A stretch of DNA of 64,000 bases from NCBI GenBank assembly GCA_030789695.1, contig CM061133.1, positions 97,793,128 through 97,857,127 on the forward strand. Direction: 5' to 3'. The notes beneath the pieces are model-generated. The model searched no databases and was not told the origin of the DNA. It saw only the letters and a program-made list of their open reading frames with translations. Made by a program: the position numbers and the translations under genes. This DNA is from Scilla litardierei (Eukaryota; Streptophyta; Magnoliopsida; Asparagales; Asparagaceae). Shown here piece by piece: positions 54,714 to 64,000 of the stretch (position 1 is the first letter of the stretch; every line of letters begins with the position of its first letter).

Positions 54714-56531
54714 TGATCGACCCCGGGCGTACACCCGGAAGAACGGTTGTAGTTTTACCGCAAGTGCACGGTGTAGCAGCGAGCGGGATATCGAACACAG
54801 GGAGGACGAATGACCGTGCTTGTTCCAATCACCCTGGCTATTCAAGAAGAAAGATTTGCCTTTGGCGATCCTGTCACAATCGTCAGACAAAGTGCGGAGA
54901 TATCGAATCAAATAAAGAACGCCTAGGGAATGGGGAATCCCCGCTACTCACCGTATCTCATAAATGTGGTTCGTCGGTTCCAAAATTGCTAGATTGAGAT
55001 TTTGGATGAACTAGTTGCAACTGAATGTAGAACCAAGCTCACGCTCTCGTGCTGTTGCCGGTCTATAGCTATCCTAGGTTTGGGTCCAATCTCTTGCAAA
55101 CCCTAGCCTAGGAAAGCTAGCATTAGGGTCAACATCATCGTCCAATCGCGCACCGAGCCCAATCTCTTGCAAACTCGGCTCGCGATCTAGATTGGGATAG
55201 TTCCTACCCGTCCAATCTCTTGCAAACGGGTATTGGCACGGAATTGCAACCGAAAACCCTAGTATCGGTCCAATCTCTTGCAAACCGATACTACGGAAAT
55301 TCGATTCCAACCCAATTCGGATTTCTAGGGTTTCCTATCGAATCAGGATCCAATCTCTTGCAAATCCCGATCGGTATGAACTCCTAGCTAACCGTACTAA
55401 ATTGATCCCAATCTAATCCCTAGATATCGATTCTAGCAAAATTTCTACTAATTCATCACAAATATGAAGTTGGGCTTGTAGGGTTCATCCCCACGCCCCA
55501 AGACGTGGCGACTACTCACAATTCATAGCAAGATCACAAAAATAATCAATGAAATAAGCAATAGAATTCATCACAATATTGAGATATGCAATAAAAATAG
55601 AATTTTTAGAGAAGAGAAACACAAACCAATGGAGTTCTTCAATTAATCCAACAAAAAATCAAACTTTTTCTCCTCTCCAATCTCAAGAATAAAACTAAAA
55701 AGCTAATCTAAAAAGCTGCAAAAAATCTAAGGAGAAGCTCTCTAAAACTATGGTAAAAACAGGGGTTAAATAGCCCCCAAAATCGTCCAAAAACTGTGAC
55801 CAAAATACCCCTGCGCAGCCTGTTTTCCGCAATTTTCGCTACAGGCAGCGCGTCGCACTCGGCCGAGTGACAAAAGTCGCTCGGCCGAGTGAGAAACCCT
55901 GTAATTTTCCAGTAAGTCGGGGCCTTCAGGGGTCTCTACTTCGGGGGCGGCTCGGCCGAGTGAGTTGTCGTCACTCGGCCGATGGCTTCATGGTACTCGG
56001 GCGGTCGGGATTATCCACTCGGCCGAGTGGGTCTTCTGAAGCTCAGGCAGCCGAAAAACAGAAACTTGGAGATTTTTGAAGGGCTTTGTCTGGGCGCCAC
56101 TCGGGCGGACGTGATGTCTTCACTCGGCCAATGTGGTCTCCGTCGCTCGGCCGAGTGCACAGGTAAATCGTGTCTGATCTGGTCGGCCGAGCGGTGTCTC
56201 GCTGGTCGGCCGAGTGGGTCCTCCACTCGGCCGAGTGGGACACTAAACATGCCCAATCTGCTTATTTTGGCCTCCTCGTCGCTCCTGCGACGTCCGTTCT
56301 TCTTCCGCTCCTCTCCAACAGCAAAGTACCCCTCGGGGAGGTCGTCGGTGACCCTCTGGAGTAAGCGCATCTCGAGATCACTCCAAATCGCGCCAAATCA
56401 CCTGAAATGCGACAAAAACAACAAATCGTGAAAAGCATCGCAATATCGTCGATATATCGTGAAAAACATGATTTGGGCGATCTAAATGGATGCAAACATG
56501 CGGGAAAAAGGTGTAAAATAAGGAGTGATCA
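54714..56531 (-). repeat. 3' LTR of element C (1,818 bp)
   Basis: On the - strand it starts TGATCACTCCTTATTTTAC and ends GGGGTCGATCA. It carries the palindrome array (55856-56240), GGGGCTATTTAACCCC and all five hairpins (55073-55374). In H1 the stem is ATCAGGA/TCCCGAT, one pair changed on both sides relative to B (T-A to C-G) and one changed on one side only. Confidence 0.92.
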
Positions 56532-58464
56532 AAATCCCCCAAGCTTGCCTCTTACTCGTCCTCGAGGAAGATAAGTAAAAGGCGAACCCGGTGGAATTGG
56601 AAAACGAAAATGGCGAAAAAATGAAAAATGAAAAACGGAGAGGAATGAAAACGAAATAAAATAAAGTAGAAAGAAAGAAGCGAAGAGGTAAGCTACTAGA
56701 TCATTTTCTCAGGACGGGGGTTTCACTTACTCATATAGCAAGCACCGAATGAAAAACTCTTGTCAAAAGATTTTATTTTGATATCATTGTATAATAATGC
56801 AAATAGAAATGGAAAACCCACGAACAACGATATAATCATGAAAAACGGAATAATTCTAAAATTAACATCGTCTGAATCATTTAAAGCGGTATACAAATCA
56901 CAGATCACACACTTTTCAATTGAATGCTTTCTATCAGGAGTATAAGAGTATCACACAATAGAATAGAGAGAATAGAAAAGTATGGATTTCATGAAATGAA
57001 CGCTAGGCTTAGATTTCTGGATTTCGTAAAGCTAGAAATAATCTCACCGAGTATAGAATATTACTTAGCCTAGGTTGTCGTGCAACGTCAAGTAGTCACT
57101 CTCTCACACATCAATGGATCCCCTCCCCCAAGCTTATCTATAAGCGTGGTGGCATAAAAAATATTCACATCCCATTTTTATATAGCTCCAAATGTAATAA
57201 GAAGAAAGAAGAAAGAAAGAAAGAGAGATGGGATCTTTCATTGAGGATTTTTCCTCTTTTCTCTTTTTTTTTTCATATAGCATATATACACAACGATCCC
57301 AACTCAAAGAGAGATAATGATATACAAGAATGTTCTTCTCTCTTTTATTATTTTTTTTAGAGAATAAGAGATTTGGAGCTAGGAATTAGTAGCGGGGGAA
57401 ATGCCATAAAATAGAATCGCTAAGGGGAGATTCACCAATGATTTTAAAAGTAGAGAAATGATGTTCAAGATTTGTGGAGAAAGAAATAGATATAACTCTC
57501 GGTTCACTCTATAAGACATGCACGACAACTTCAGCAGGGTAATCTAATCTACTCAATTTCGATCACAAAAAAGCTAACTAATCCAGATTTTTCATAGCTA
57601 ACATCATTCAATCATCCTGAAGTGAAGTGTACAATTCATGCATATAGAAGTGATATAGGAAAAAGAAATCAGTACTCAAGATATAAGCATTCAATGCGTG
57701 AATCTTGGTGTGTTTTCTGTGATAGCATACATATGAATATTCAGACTCAGCTAATAATAGAACTTCATCCATTTTCATGTGGCAAAAGTGTGGGTTACTA
57801 TCTCTAGATGCAAGGCAAGTCATAGCATATGATATCAGAAATAAAGTCTAAGACATGACAAATATAGCATGCATATAGAGTAAGCTAAATCCAACGTCAT
57901 CATCATCACAGAAAAGTCATCTCTAGCATGAGATGAAAAAGAAATAAAGATAAAGGGAAAAAAAGAACTATTTATAATGCGGCACACAGAAAAAATAAGA
58001 AAAATGTGATGCATGGCAAAATAAAAGAAAAATGATAAAAAATAAGTGCAAGAGCGAAGAATGGTGTGAAAAACTAAAAATAAAGGTGGCAAATCGAAAA
58101 AGAACGTGAGAACTCACTCCCCCAAGCTAAATGGCACAGTGTCCTCAATGTGCAAAGTGTGGCACACTGAGAGACAAGAAATGTGAGGGGAAGGTGAGGA
58201 TGCATGCATGATGAAAAGAAAAATAAAAAGAAAGATAAAGACATGAAAATATGATGCGGTCATGATGCATGCACAGATAGGAGTGATATAGATATATAAG
58301 AGTGTCACCAAAAACGCTCACTCTCTCCCAGAAAAGATATATAAATATATGGTCGACATGAGAATCCCAAAATAAGTGAGGGGAGGGGGGTGGGCAAAAG
58401 TGCAACAGGACCCAGCAGAAACGGGCAGCACAACGGCAGGAATAATCGATGGCATCAAGGGTGC

Positions 58465-60663
58465 CTAGGAAGGTGGTGCTGCACCGTCTCCGTCCTGAGG
58501 CGGAAGTGGTGGTGGTGGCTGGACAGGCCGCTGAGCGGGAGTGGGTGTGGAAGTGGTATCAGGTCGAGTGTGTGTGGAAGTGTGGGCGGGAACCTGCTGG
58601 GTGGGTGGGGGTACGCGCGGGAGACGCTCCAGAACCTGGGTGAGACAGTAGTGAATCTGCAGTAGCAGCTCGAAGCGGCCAGCCATCGCAGAGACGGTGG
58701 AGGACAGGGTCCTAAGGTCGCCTCTGAGGCCACTCACCGCCCCCTCTAGAGCACGAATGCTCTGAAGTACAGTGTCAGGGGGAGGTGGTGCAGAGGTACG
58801 CACCGGGCGGGGCTGTGCAGGGCGTGTCTGGCGTACTCGGGTCACGTATGTGACGGGCTCAGCGGGGAAGGGTACGAAAGGTGCGGCACTCGCAAATGTG
58901 GGCCTGGCCTCAGTGTGAGGCCGGGGCACCGGCTGGTGAGAAGTGGAGGCAGCAGTAGCGAAAGAAGAGTGCAAAAGTGGCAGCGAGGCGGCCAGAGAGG
59001 TCGGTGGCACAGAAGTGTGGACAGACGCCACGACACTCTCGGAATATACAGTAGGGGTGGAGACAGAGGTGACTACCGCTGGGGTGGAAGTGTGTGGACC
59101 AAAAGGCGCAACCCCAGCGGAGATCATGCTAGCCATGGTCTCCACGACCGCGGCAAACAAGGGCTCTCCACTCTCAACAAAGGTCGGTGGGCGCTCGGGG
59201 AGTGCGGAGCAAAGAGGCTCGACGGACAGAGGGCCAGTGGTGGTGGTGGGAGTGGTGGCGACAGCCTCGGAAGTGGTGGAGGTGGTGGAAGTGGGCTCAG
59301 CTGAGGTGCTCTCGACACCGACAGAGGTGTCAGGAGCAGCGGAAACGTCAGGTATGGGCTGAGGGGCCACAGGGTCAACAGGCTCGACGGCAGGCTCGGC
59401 AGGGGCAACAGGGTCTACAGGGGCAGCGTGGGCCTGCTCGGCCTCCTCGGCCTCGAGCACGTAAGCAGCGGGGATGAGAACATCCATCGCATGGATCCAG
59501 TCTGCCTGGGCTGGTGCAATCTGAGTCCGAGCTGGGCTCGGAAGAATCATGTAATCGGCCCCGTAAGGGCCGTGCAACCAGACCCAGTGACGCTCACCGT
59601 GCGGACGAAGCATCTTCATCCGGGCCATAACATCTATCGACAGAGAAGTGGGGCCCGGGACGCGTCGCAAGTCGTCAGGGAAGTCCTCGCCGGTCATAAG
59701 GGCAAGCAAGGTGATAAGGCCGCCGCAGCATATCGGTGAGCGAGCGCCCACCGATACGATGATGCGGTCCAAAAACCAAGCCGCGACATCAATCACGACG
59801 GCGGGGACCAGCTCATCGCCATCCCTAGATAGAGCTCTGGGACGTGTCATCGCGTAGAGCATATAGAGCTCTGGCGTAGACATCGTGCCCGGCTCATATC
59901 TGGCCAAAAAGGTCGTCGCCATAAGGCGCTGAGCAATGCGGAGGCATGGATGGACAATGGCCGAGGCCTTGGCCCTACTAGGGTCAAAGGCAGCGTGAAG
60001 ACCCGTAATCCGGGCCCAGAAGGCTCCGGCGTCGAAGGAAGGTGGGGGGATATGGGTGGGGCCGTAACCGCGATCGGCTCCGGGGACAGCGGGCCACGAG
60101 AAAAACGCTCTCATCATATCGAGAGTGACCTGGCACTCTCGATCCATGAACCGAAACGAGCATCCCTCGTCGGTCCGGGCGATCGAACTCAGAACCTCAA
60201 GTGTCGGACGGGTGAACGTGTCCGCCGATACCTGGAAGAAATCTCGCCAGCCCACGTTGTCGTACAACGTGAGCATCCCCTCTAGTACCCCCAGGTGTCC
60301 TAGGTCAGCGAGGTGTGCAAACCTGGAGGGTACGATCGAGCGCTGGGAGATACGGTCGAAGACGACGCGGTGTGCATCGTCTCGGAATGTAATCCCAAGC
60401 GGCCCGACCAGTGGAGCCGGTGGTGGTGGCTGTGGAGCGGCAGGGAGAGGCTGTACGGGCTGTGCGGGCGCTGCAGGCTGTACGGGCTGTGCGGGCGCTG
60501 CAGGCTGTGCGGGGTGTGCGGGGCCTGCAGGCTGTGTGGGATGGACGGGGTGTGTGGGAGACGGTGGAGGAGATTCCTCCAACTCGTGGGAGGGGCCTGC
60601 ATCATCCAACCGCTTCCGCTTAGCGGAAGCTCTCTTCGACCGCGGCCGTGTCCGGGGCGGCAT
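58465..60663 (-). CDS. Athila-like ORF2, intact 732-residue accessory protein (element C)
   Basis: It starts MPPRTRPRSKRASAKRKRLD at 60663, with a basic nuclear-localisation-like segment at residues 1-20. A Pro/Ala linker (about 25-75) contains a duplicated AAPAQPVQP unit. The globular region (about 80-310) includes PLGITFRDDAHRVVFDRISQ, FMDRECQVTLDMMRAFFSWP, IVHPCLRIAQRLMATTFLAR and VGARSPICCGGLITLLALMT. A Ser/Thr/Pro-rich region (about 400-610) follows, then a helical, possibly coiled-coil segment SIRALEGAVSGLRGDLRTLS...ILHYCLTQVLERL-like (about 640-690) and a Pro-rich tail ending DGDGAAPPS. It resembles the plant ATHILA ORF-1 family (from memory). There is no signal peptide or transmembrane segment, so an envelope role is unlikely; a nuclear or nucleic-acid-related role is a guess. 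It has its own TATA box upstream. Confidence 0.82.
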   Translation of the reverse strand: MPPRTRPRSKRASAKRKRLDDAGPSHELEESPPPSPTHPVHPTQPAGPAHPAQPAAPAQPVQPAAPAQPVQPLPAAPQPPPPAPLVGPLGITFRDDAHRVVFDRISQRSIVPSRFAHLADLGHLGVLEGMLTLYDNVGWRDFFQVSADTFTRPTLEVLSSIARTDEGCSFRFMDRECQVTLDMMRAFFSWPAVPGADRGYGPTHIPPPSFDAGAFWARITGLHAAFDPSRAKASAIVHPCLRIAQRLMATTFLARYEPGTMSTPELYMLYAMTRPRALSRDGDELVPAVVIDVAAWFLDRIIVSVGARSPICCGGLITLLALMTGEDFPDDLRRVPGPTSLSIDVMARMKMLRPHGERHWVWLHGPYGADYMILPSPARTQIAPAQADWIHAMDVLIPAAYVLEAEEAEQAHAAPVDPVAPAEPAVEPVDPVAPQPIPDVSAAPDTSVGVESTSAEPTSTTSTTSEAVATTPTTTTGPLSVEPLCSALPERPPTFVESGEPLFAAVVETMASMISAGVAPFGPHTSTPAVVTSVSTPTVYSESVVASVHTSVPPTSLAASLPLLHSSFATAASTSHQPVPRPHTEARPTFASAAPFVPFPAEPVTYVTRVRQTRPAQPRPVRTSAPPPPDTVLQSIRALEGAVSGLRGDLRTLSSTVSAMAGRFELLLQIHYCLTQVLERLPRVPPPTQQVPAHTSTHTRPDTTSTPTPAQRPVQPPPPLPPQDGDGAAPPS

Positions 60664-61205
60664 ATCGGCCCCGAGCGCGCCGAAAAACGTGAAAAGTGTG
60701 GCGTGTGCAAAATAATGGAAAGAGTGTACCCCGACACCCCGCGAGTGCTAAGCAATGGAAGCGTGCGAAGTCAGCGCCTCCACGAAGCTCAAATCAGTCC
60801 CGAGAAGCTCCCCTGGGCTCCCCTAAGCTCCCAAAAACAACCTGCGCGTGAAATGGAGATATCAGCGGGTAATAATCAAAACGTACGGAGCATTAGGGGT
60901 ATCATAGATAGATATAGGAATTGATTTGGGTTTGGGGGTCGTTTAACACATGGATCCTCAAAAAATACTCAAAAAGAGGAGAAAAAGGCAATAAAGGCGA
61001 TACCGGAGGTGGTAGGGGTGGCGGCCGCCGGCGGCGACTCGGGCGAGGCGCCGGAGGTGCTCGGCCGGCGGTGGCGGGCCGAGCGGCGGCGCGAGCGGGC
61101 TGGTCGAGCGAGTGGGTCTCGAGCGAGGGTTATCGGGCGAGGGGAGCTGAAGGGTCGGGCTGTTTGGGGGTTTTCACGTTTCGAAAAATGTGCCCCCCCT
61201 CGCCC

Positions 61206-61217
61206 CTTATATAATAA
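61206..61217 (-). promoter_or_regulatory. Candidate internal promoter of ORF2 (element C)
   Basis: On the - strand TTATTATATAAG lies about 10 bp after the palindrome array and 540 bp before ORF2, followed by a GC-rich leader as in A and B. Confidence 0.6.
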
Positions 61218-61224
61218 AAGTTAC

Positions 61225-61555
61225 GACTCGGCCGAGTGACTGGGCCACTCGGCCGAGCGAGATCAATGAAAATTTCTCCTCGCTTACGCTTCGGCCGAGT
61301 GGCTTTGCCAGACTCGGCCGAGTGGAGTAAGTCCATTCAGCCGAGTGGCTCAAGCTACTCGGCAAGACTCGCCCTAGGAGGGTATCCGTTTTACTCGGCC
61401 GAGTGGGAATATATACTCGGCCGAGTAGCAGTTATATTGAAATCAGGAAAATAAACAGAGAGTTGGGTACAGCAGACTTCCCTCGTTCGTGAGCGGCTCG
61501 GCCGGACGAACTTCTGTACTCGGCCGAGTGACTAGTATGCTCGGCCGAGTGAGCC
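61225..61555 (-). repeat. Palindrome array upstream of ORF2 (element C)
   Basis: About ten exact or degenerate ACTCGGCCGAGTG copies lie between the gag-PR stop and the ORF2 TATA box. Confidence 0.9.
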
Positions 61556-61879
61556 TTGTGTTCTGCTGTTTGTCTTTGTTTGGGCTCTAAACTCCGTCTT
61601 TCTTCCTCCAGTCGATTCCATCTTCCTCCTAAGCGTCGAGCGCCTTCTTGGGGCGCTCCTCGGCGTCGCGTTCATCCTCCTCATGATGGATCTACCTATC
61701 TCCTCTCCTGTCAAGAAAAATAGGACCCGTTATCACAAAATTTTTGGGCGAACGACTCAAAACACTAAAAATTTCTAAAACGAAAATAAAGAAAAAGTGA
61801 AAATAAAGCAAAAACCGTCGGGTTGCCTCCTGACAATTGCTCGTTTAAGGTCGTGAGCTCGACCCCCTATAATTTTCAA

Positions 61880-64000
61880 TCAATGCGGGATGTTTGGTGC
61901 ATGTGAGATGCACCCGTCAAACTTTCCGGGGAGCGCGCTTGGATTTGGACGTGGCGGCGTGTTCTCCCTCGGTGGTCTCCCATCTCGAATAGTGTTGGGG
62001 GGAGGCTCCCCCAAGCTAGCATTTGCTCCGGTCAACGGCTTCACCGGTGATGCCGATTTCCGTACCGGCGGAGCTTTCTTTGGAGACTTTAATTTCGAGA
62101 GCTTAGAGAGCTCTCGAATCCTTGCGACATCAGCGTCGCCTTCATCATCTTCAGCGGAGAGGTCGGGGGAATCATCTTTCTTCTCATTTTGGCCTAAATC
62201 CGGGCCTTCCTCGAAATATTCGTCAAAAAGAGCGCCAATCGAGTGGGGGATCGCCTCCTCAATCACCTCATCAAGGAGGTCCATGTAATCAAGCTCCTCG
62301 TGGTAAGGCATGTGCTTCATAGCCTTAGGAATGTGAAGCTCCACCTCGATGTTGCCGACGTTTAAAGTTAGGGTACCTTCGCGCACGTCGACGATGACTC
62401 CGGCGGTGGCGAGGAATGGGCATCCAAGTATCAACGAAGTATCTCCCTCCTCCTTAACGTCCATGATCACGAAGTCACATGGCAAGCATATTCCCCTCGG
62501 GACTTGTAGCGGGATGTCTTCGGCGATCCTCACCGGCCTTGTTATCCGTCCATCGGCTAATTGAATGCGCATGTCGGTGGGTTTCAACTTTGTCCCGGTG
62601 TTTAGCCTTAAGAACATGGAGAGAGGCATGAGGCTCACACTAGCCCCTAGATCAACCAACGCCTTTTGAAGAGGAACGCCGCCCAAGGTGCAAGGAATTC
62701 GAAAACTCCCCGGATCTTTAAATTTTGCCGGCTCCTTCTCTCTCTTGGTGAACCAAGAGCCCTCCTCGGCTAGCATGATCTTCTCCTTCCTCTTTCTCCC
62801 CGAAATCAAGTCCTTTAAGAATTTAGCATATGTGGGGATTTCCACGATGGCGTCGAGGAAGGGAATGTTGAGGCTAACTCCACTAAGATACTCGAGAAAC
62901 TTCGCTAGCCTTTTCTCCATTTTTGCTCTAGCGAGCCTTTGGGGAAATGGGACCGGTGGCATGAAGCGCCTTTCCTCAATCAATTGTTCCGCTCTAGATT
63001 TCTCCTTTTCTTTTGGCTCTTTCTCCTTATCATCTTCAACTACCGGCTCAATTGGATCCAAGCTTTCCTCCACGGGCTCCTCGGTAGGAATCATAGCGGG
63101 GGAGGTATCCTTCCCGCCTCTAGTAGTAACGGCGACTACGGCATTGATGTGGCCGGTGTTGCTCCGTGGGTTTTGCTCGGGTTGCGTCGGCAATCGTTGA
63201 GTGTTCCGATTGAGCAACGCCAATTGCTCCGATATTTGAGCCACAACGGTATTAAGGGAGTCTTGCCCCGCCTTCAAGGTAGCATTGACCTTATTTTGCT
63301 CGACCATAAACGCCTCCACTCTAGCTTCGAAGTCGGATCGTTGTTGAGCTTGTGGAGGGTTTTGATTTTGATTCCTCCACCCTTGGTTGTATCCGGGCGG
63401 CCTATATGGTGGAACTTGTTGCTTCGGTTGGAAATTTTGTTGTGGAGGCCCCCTCGGTGGATAGTTTTGTTGTTGGGGTGGTGGTGATCGGGCTTGTTGA
63501 GGTGGTGCTTGGGGCGGGTTGAAAGCTCCTTCATTGTTGGCGTAGGAGAATCCGGGATGATTTCTTGCGGCCGGATTGGCCCAATATCCTTGGTTCCCCG
63601 CAACATATTGTACTTGCTCCAAGGATCCTTCTCCTTGCTCTCCTCCCGAGTACATGGCTTGAGATTGGTCTTGACAATCACACATTTGGTTCGTTGGAGC
63701 GGAGGTAGAAGGGGCTCCTTGGGGCTCCGTGATAAACTTCTCCAATCTCTCCACTACCTTGTGGAGAGAATCAAACTTGCTCGTAAGCTCCGCTACGGCC
63801 GTCGCCTCGTAGATGCTAGTTGGCTTTAAGGAGGACGTAGAGTGTCCTTGCTCATCGCCCCATTGTTGATTATTTGAGGCCATCTCCTCAATTAGGGCCG
63901 TAGCTTCCTCGGGAGTCTTTGACAAGATAGCACCATTCGCCGCGGCATCAATAATTTGTTTGGTCCCCGGTTGGAGACCATTGTAGAAGCTATGCACTAG
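61880..64000 (-). CDS. Athila-like gag-protease, C-terminal 705 residues (element C)
   Basis: An open frame enters from beyond the window edge, starting within Gag at HSFYNGLQPGTKQIIDAAAN, and runs to a stop at 61880 (ending ISHAPNIPH). It keeps the Gln/Pro-rich linker uninterrupted (PPPQQQNYPPRG, where copy A has a stop) and the AEQLIEERR segment (where B has a 5-bp deletion). The aspartic protease has ALVDLGASVSLMP, LADGRITRPV and LILGCPFLATAGVIVDVREG. No zinc knuckle is seen (MCDCQDQSQAMY; two Cys but not CCHC spacing). No RT follows. Gag would build particles and the protease would mature them, serving the element only with polymerase supplied in trans. Confidence 0.9.
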   Translation of the reverse strand, partial: LVHSFYNGLQPGTKQIIDAAANGAILSKTPEEATALIEEMASNNQQWGDEQGHSTSSLKPTSIYEATAVAELTSKFDSLHKVVERLEKFITEPQGAPSTSAPTNQMCDCQDQSQAMYSGGEQGEGSLEQVQYVAGNQGYWANPAARNHPGFSYANNEGAFNPPQAPPQQARSPPPQQQNYPPRGPPQQNFQPKQQVPPYRPPGYNQGWRNQNQNPPQAQQRSDFEARVEAFMVEQNKVNATLKAGQDSLNTVVAQISEQLALLNRNTQRLPTQPEQNPRSNTGHINAVVAVTTRGGKDTSPAMIPTEEPVEESLDPIEPVVEDDKEKEPKEKEKSRAEQLIEERRFMPPVPFPQRLARAKMEKRLAKFLEYLSGVSLNIPFLDAIVEIPTYAKFLKDLISGRKRKEKIMLAEEGSWFTKREKEPAKFKDPGSFRIPCTLGGVPLQKALVDLGASVSLMPLSMFLRLNTGTKLKPTDMRIQLADGRITRPVRIAEDIPLQVPRGICLPCDFVIMDVKEEGDTSLILGCPFLATAGVIVDVREGTLTLNVGNIEVELHIPKAMKHMPYHEELDYMDLLDEVIEEAIPHSIGALFDEYFEEGPDLGQNEKKDDSPDLSAEDDEGDADVARIRELSKLSKLKSPKKAPPVRKSASPVKPLTGANASLGEPPPNTIRDGRPPRENTPPRPNPSALPGKFDGCISHAPNIPH

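Larger units (their letters stand above)
54714..64000 (-). mobile_element. Athila-like non-autonomous element C, 5' end beyond the window
   Basis: The 3' LTR (54714-56531), PPT (56532-56548), non-coding region (56532-58464), ORF2 (60663-58465), TATA box and palindrome array (61206-61555), and gag-PR (from beyond 64000 to 61880) follow the same order as in B. TGGAC at 54709-54713 is the left target duplication. ORF2 is intact and gag-PR is uninterrupted as far as visible, making it the best-preserved member in the window. Confidence 0.92.

Overview
This window is flowering-plant nuclear DNA, probably gene-poor heterochromatin. It consists almost entirely of LTR retrotransposons nested inside one another; I find no host gene, tRNA, rRNA or CRISPR array. 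The evidence for a plant is the Copia gag-pol remnants, an Athila-type Gypsy gag-protease with an aspartate-tRNA-type primer site, SIRE-type and Tekay/Del-type LTRs, and initiator-Met-tRNA primer sites. The species cannot be named from the sequence.

Layout. (1) 1-6386, + strand: a coding-less Tekay/Del-like Gypsy element, with the end of its 5' LTR at 1-277, internal region 278-3191 and complete 3' LTR 3192-6386. It sits inside (2) a SIRE-like Copia element on the - strand (6387-14802: accessory ORF start, pol, gag, 5' LTR), which sits in the 5' LTR of (3) Athila-like element A, + strand, 14803-36291. The 3' LTR of A is itself broken twice: by a 1.77-kb SIRE-type LTR fragment (25163-26930) and by a complete Copia element, 'Copia1' (28121-35979, - strand, target duplication GCAAC). 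(4) 36297-37396 is unassigned spacer. (5) 'Copia2' (- strand, from 37397), a relative of Copia1, is split in its gag by complete Athila-like element B (42782-54524, - strand, target duplication CGCAT), and again 184 bp further on by Athila-like element C (54714 to beyond 64000, - strand).

The three Athila-like elements form one family of about 11.7 kb. They keep gag, protease and a second ORF resembling the ATHILA ORF-1/accessory family, but have no reverse transcriptase, RNase H or integrase, so they must be mobilised in trans. C has the intact ORF2 and an uninterrupted gag-PR as far as the window shows; A and B carry nonsense and frameshift lesions.

The most unusual signals are structural. 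Each Athila-like LTR holds up to five hairpins with a nearly constant 16-nt loop (TTTGCAAGAGATTGGA) and five different self-complementary stems. Arrays of the palindrome CACTCGGCCGAGTG lie upstream of a TATA-like box both in the LTR and in front of ORF2, which suggests two promoters under one control element. The SIRE-like element repeats this layout with an unrelated palindrome, and both Copia1 and Copia2 have their own palindromes upstream of their LTR TATA boxes. The Copia1 leader also holds a tandemly duplicated long hairpin with compensatory stem changes.
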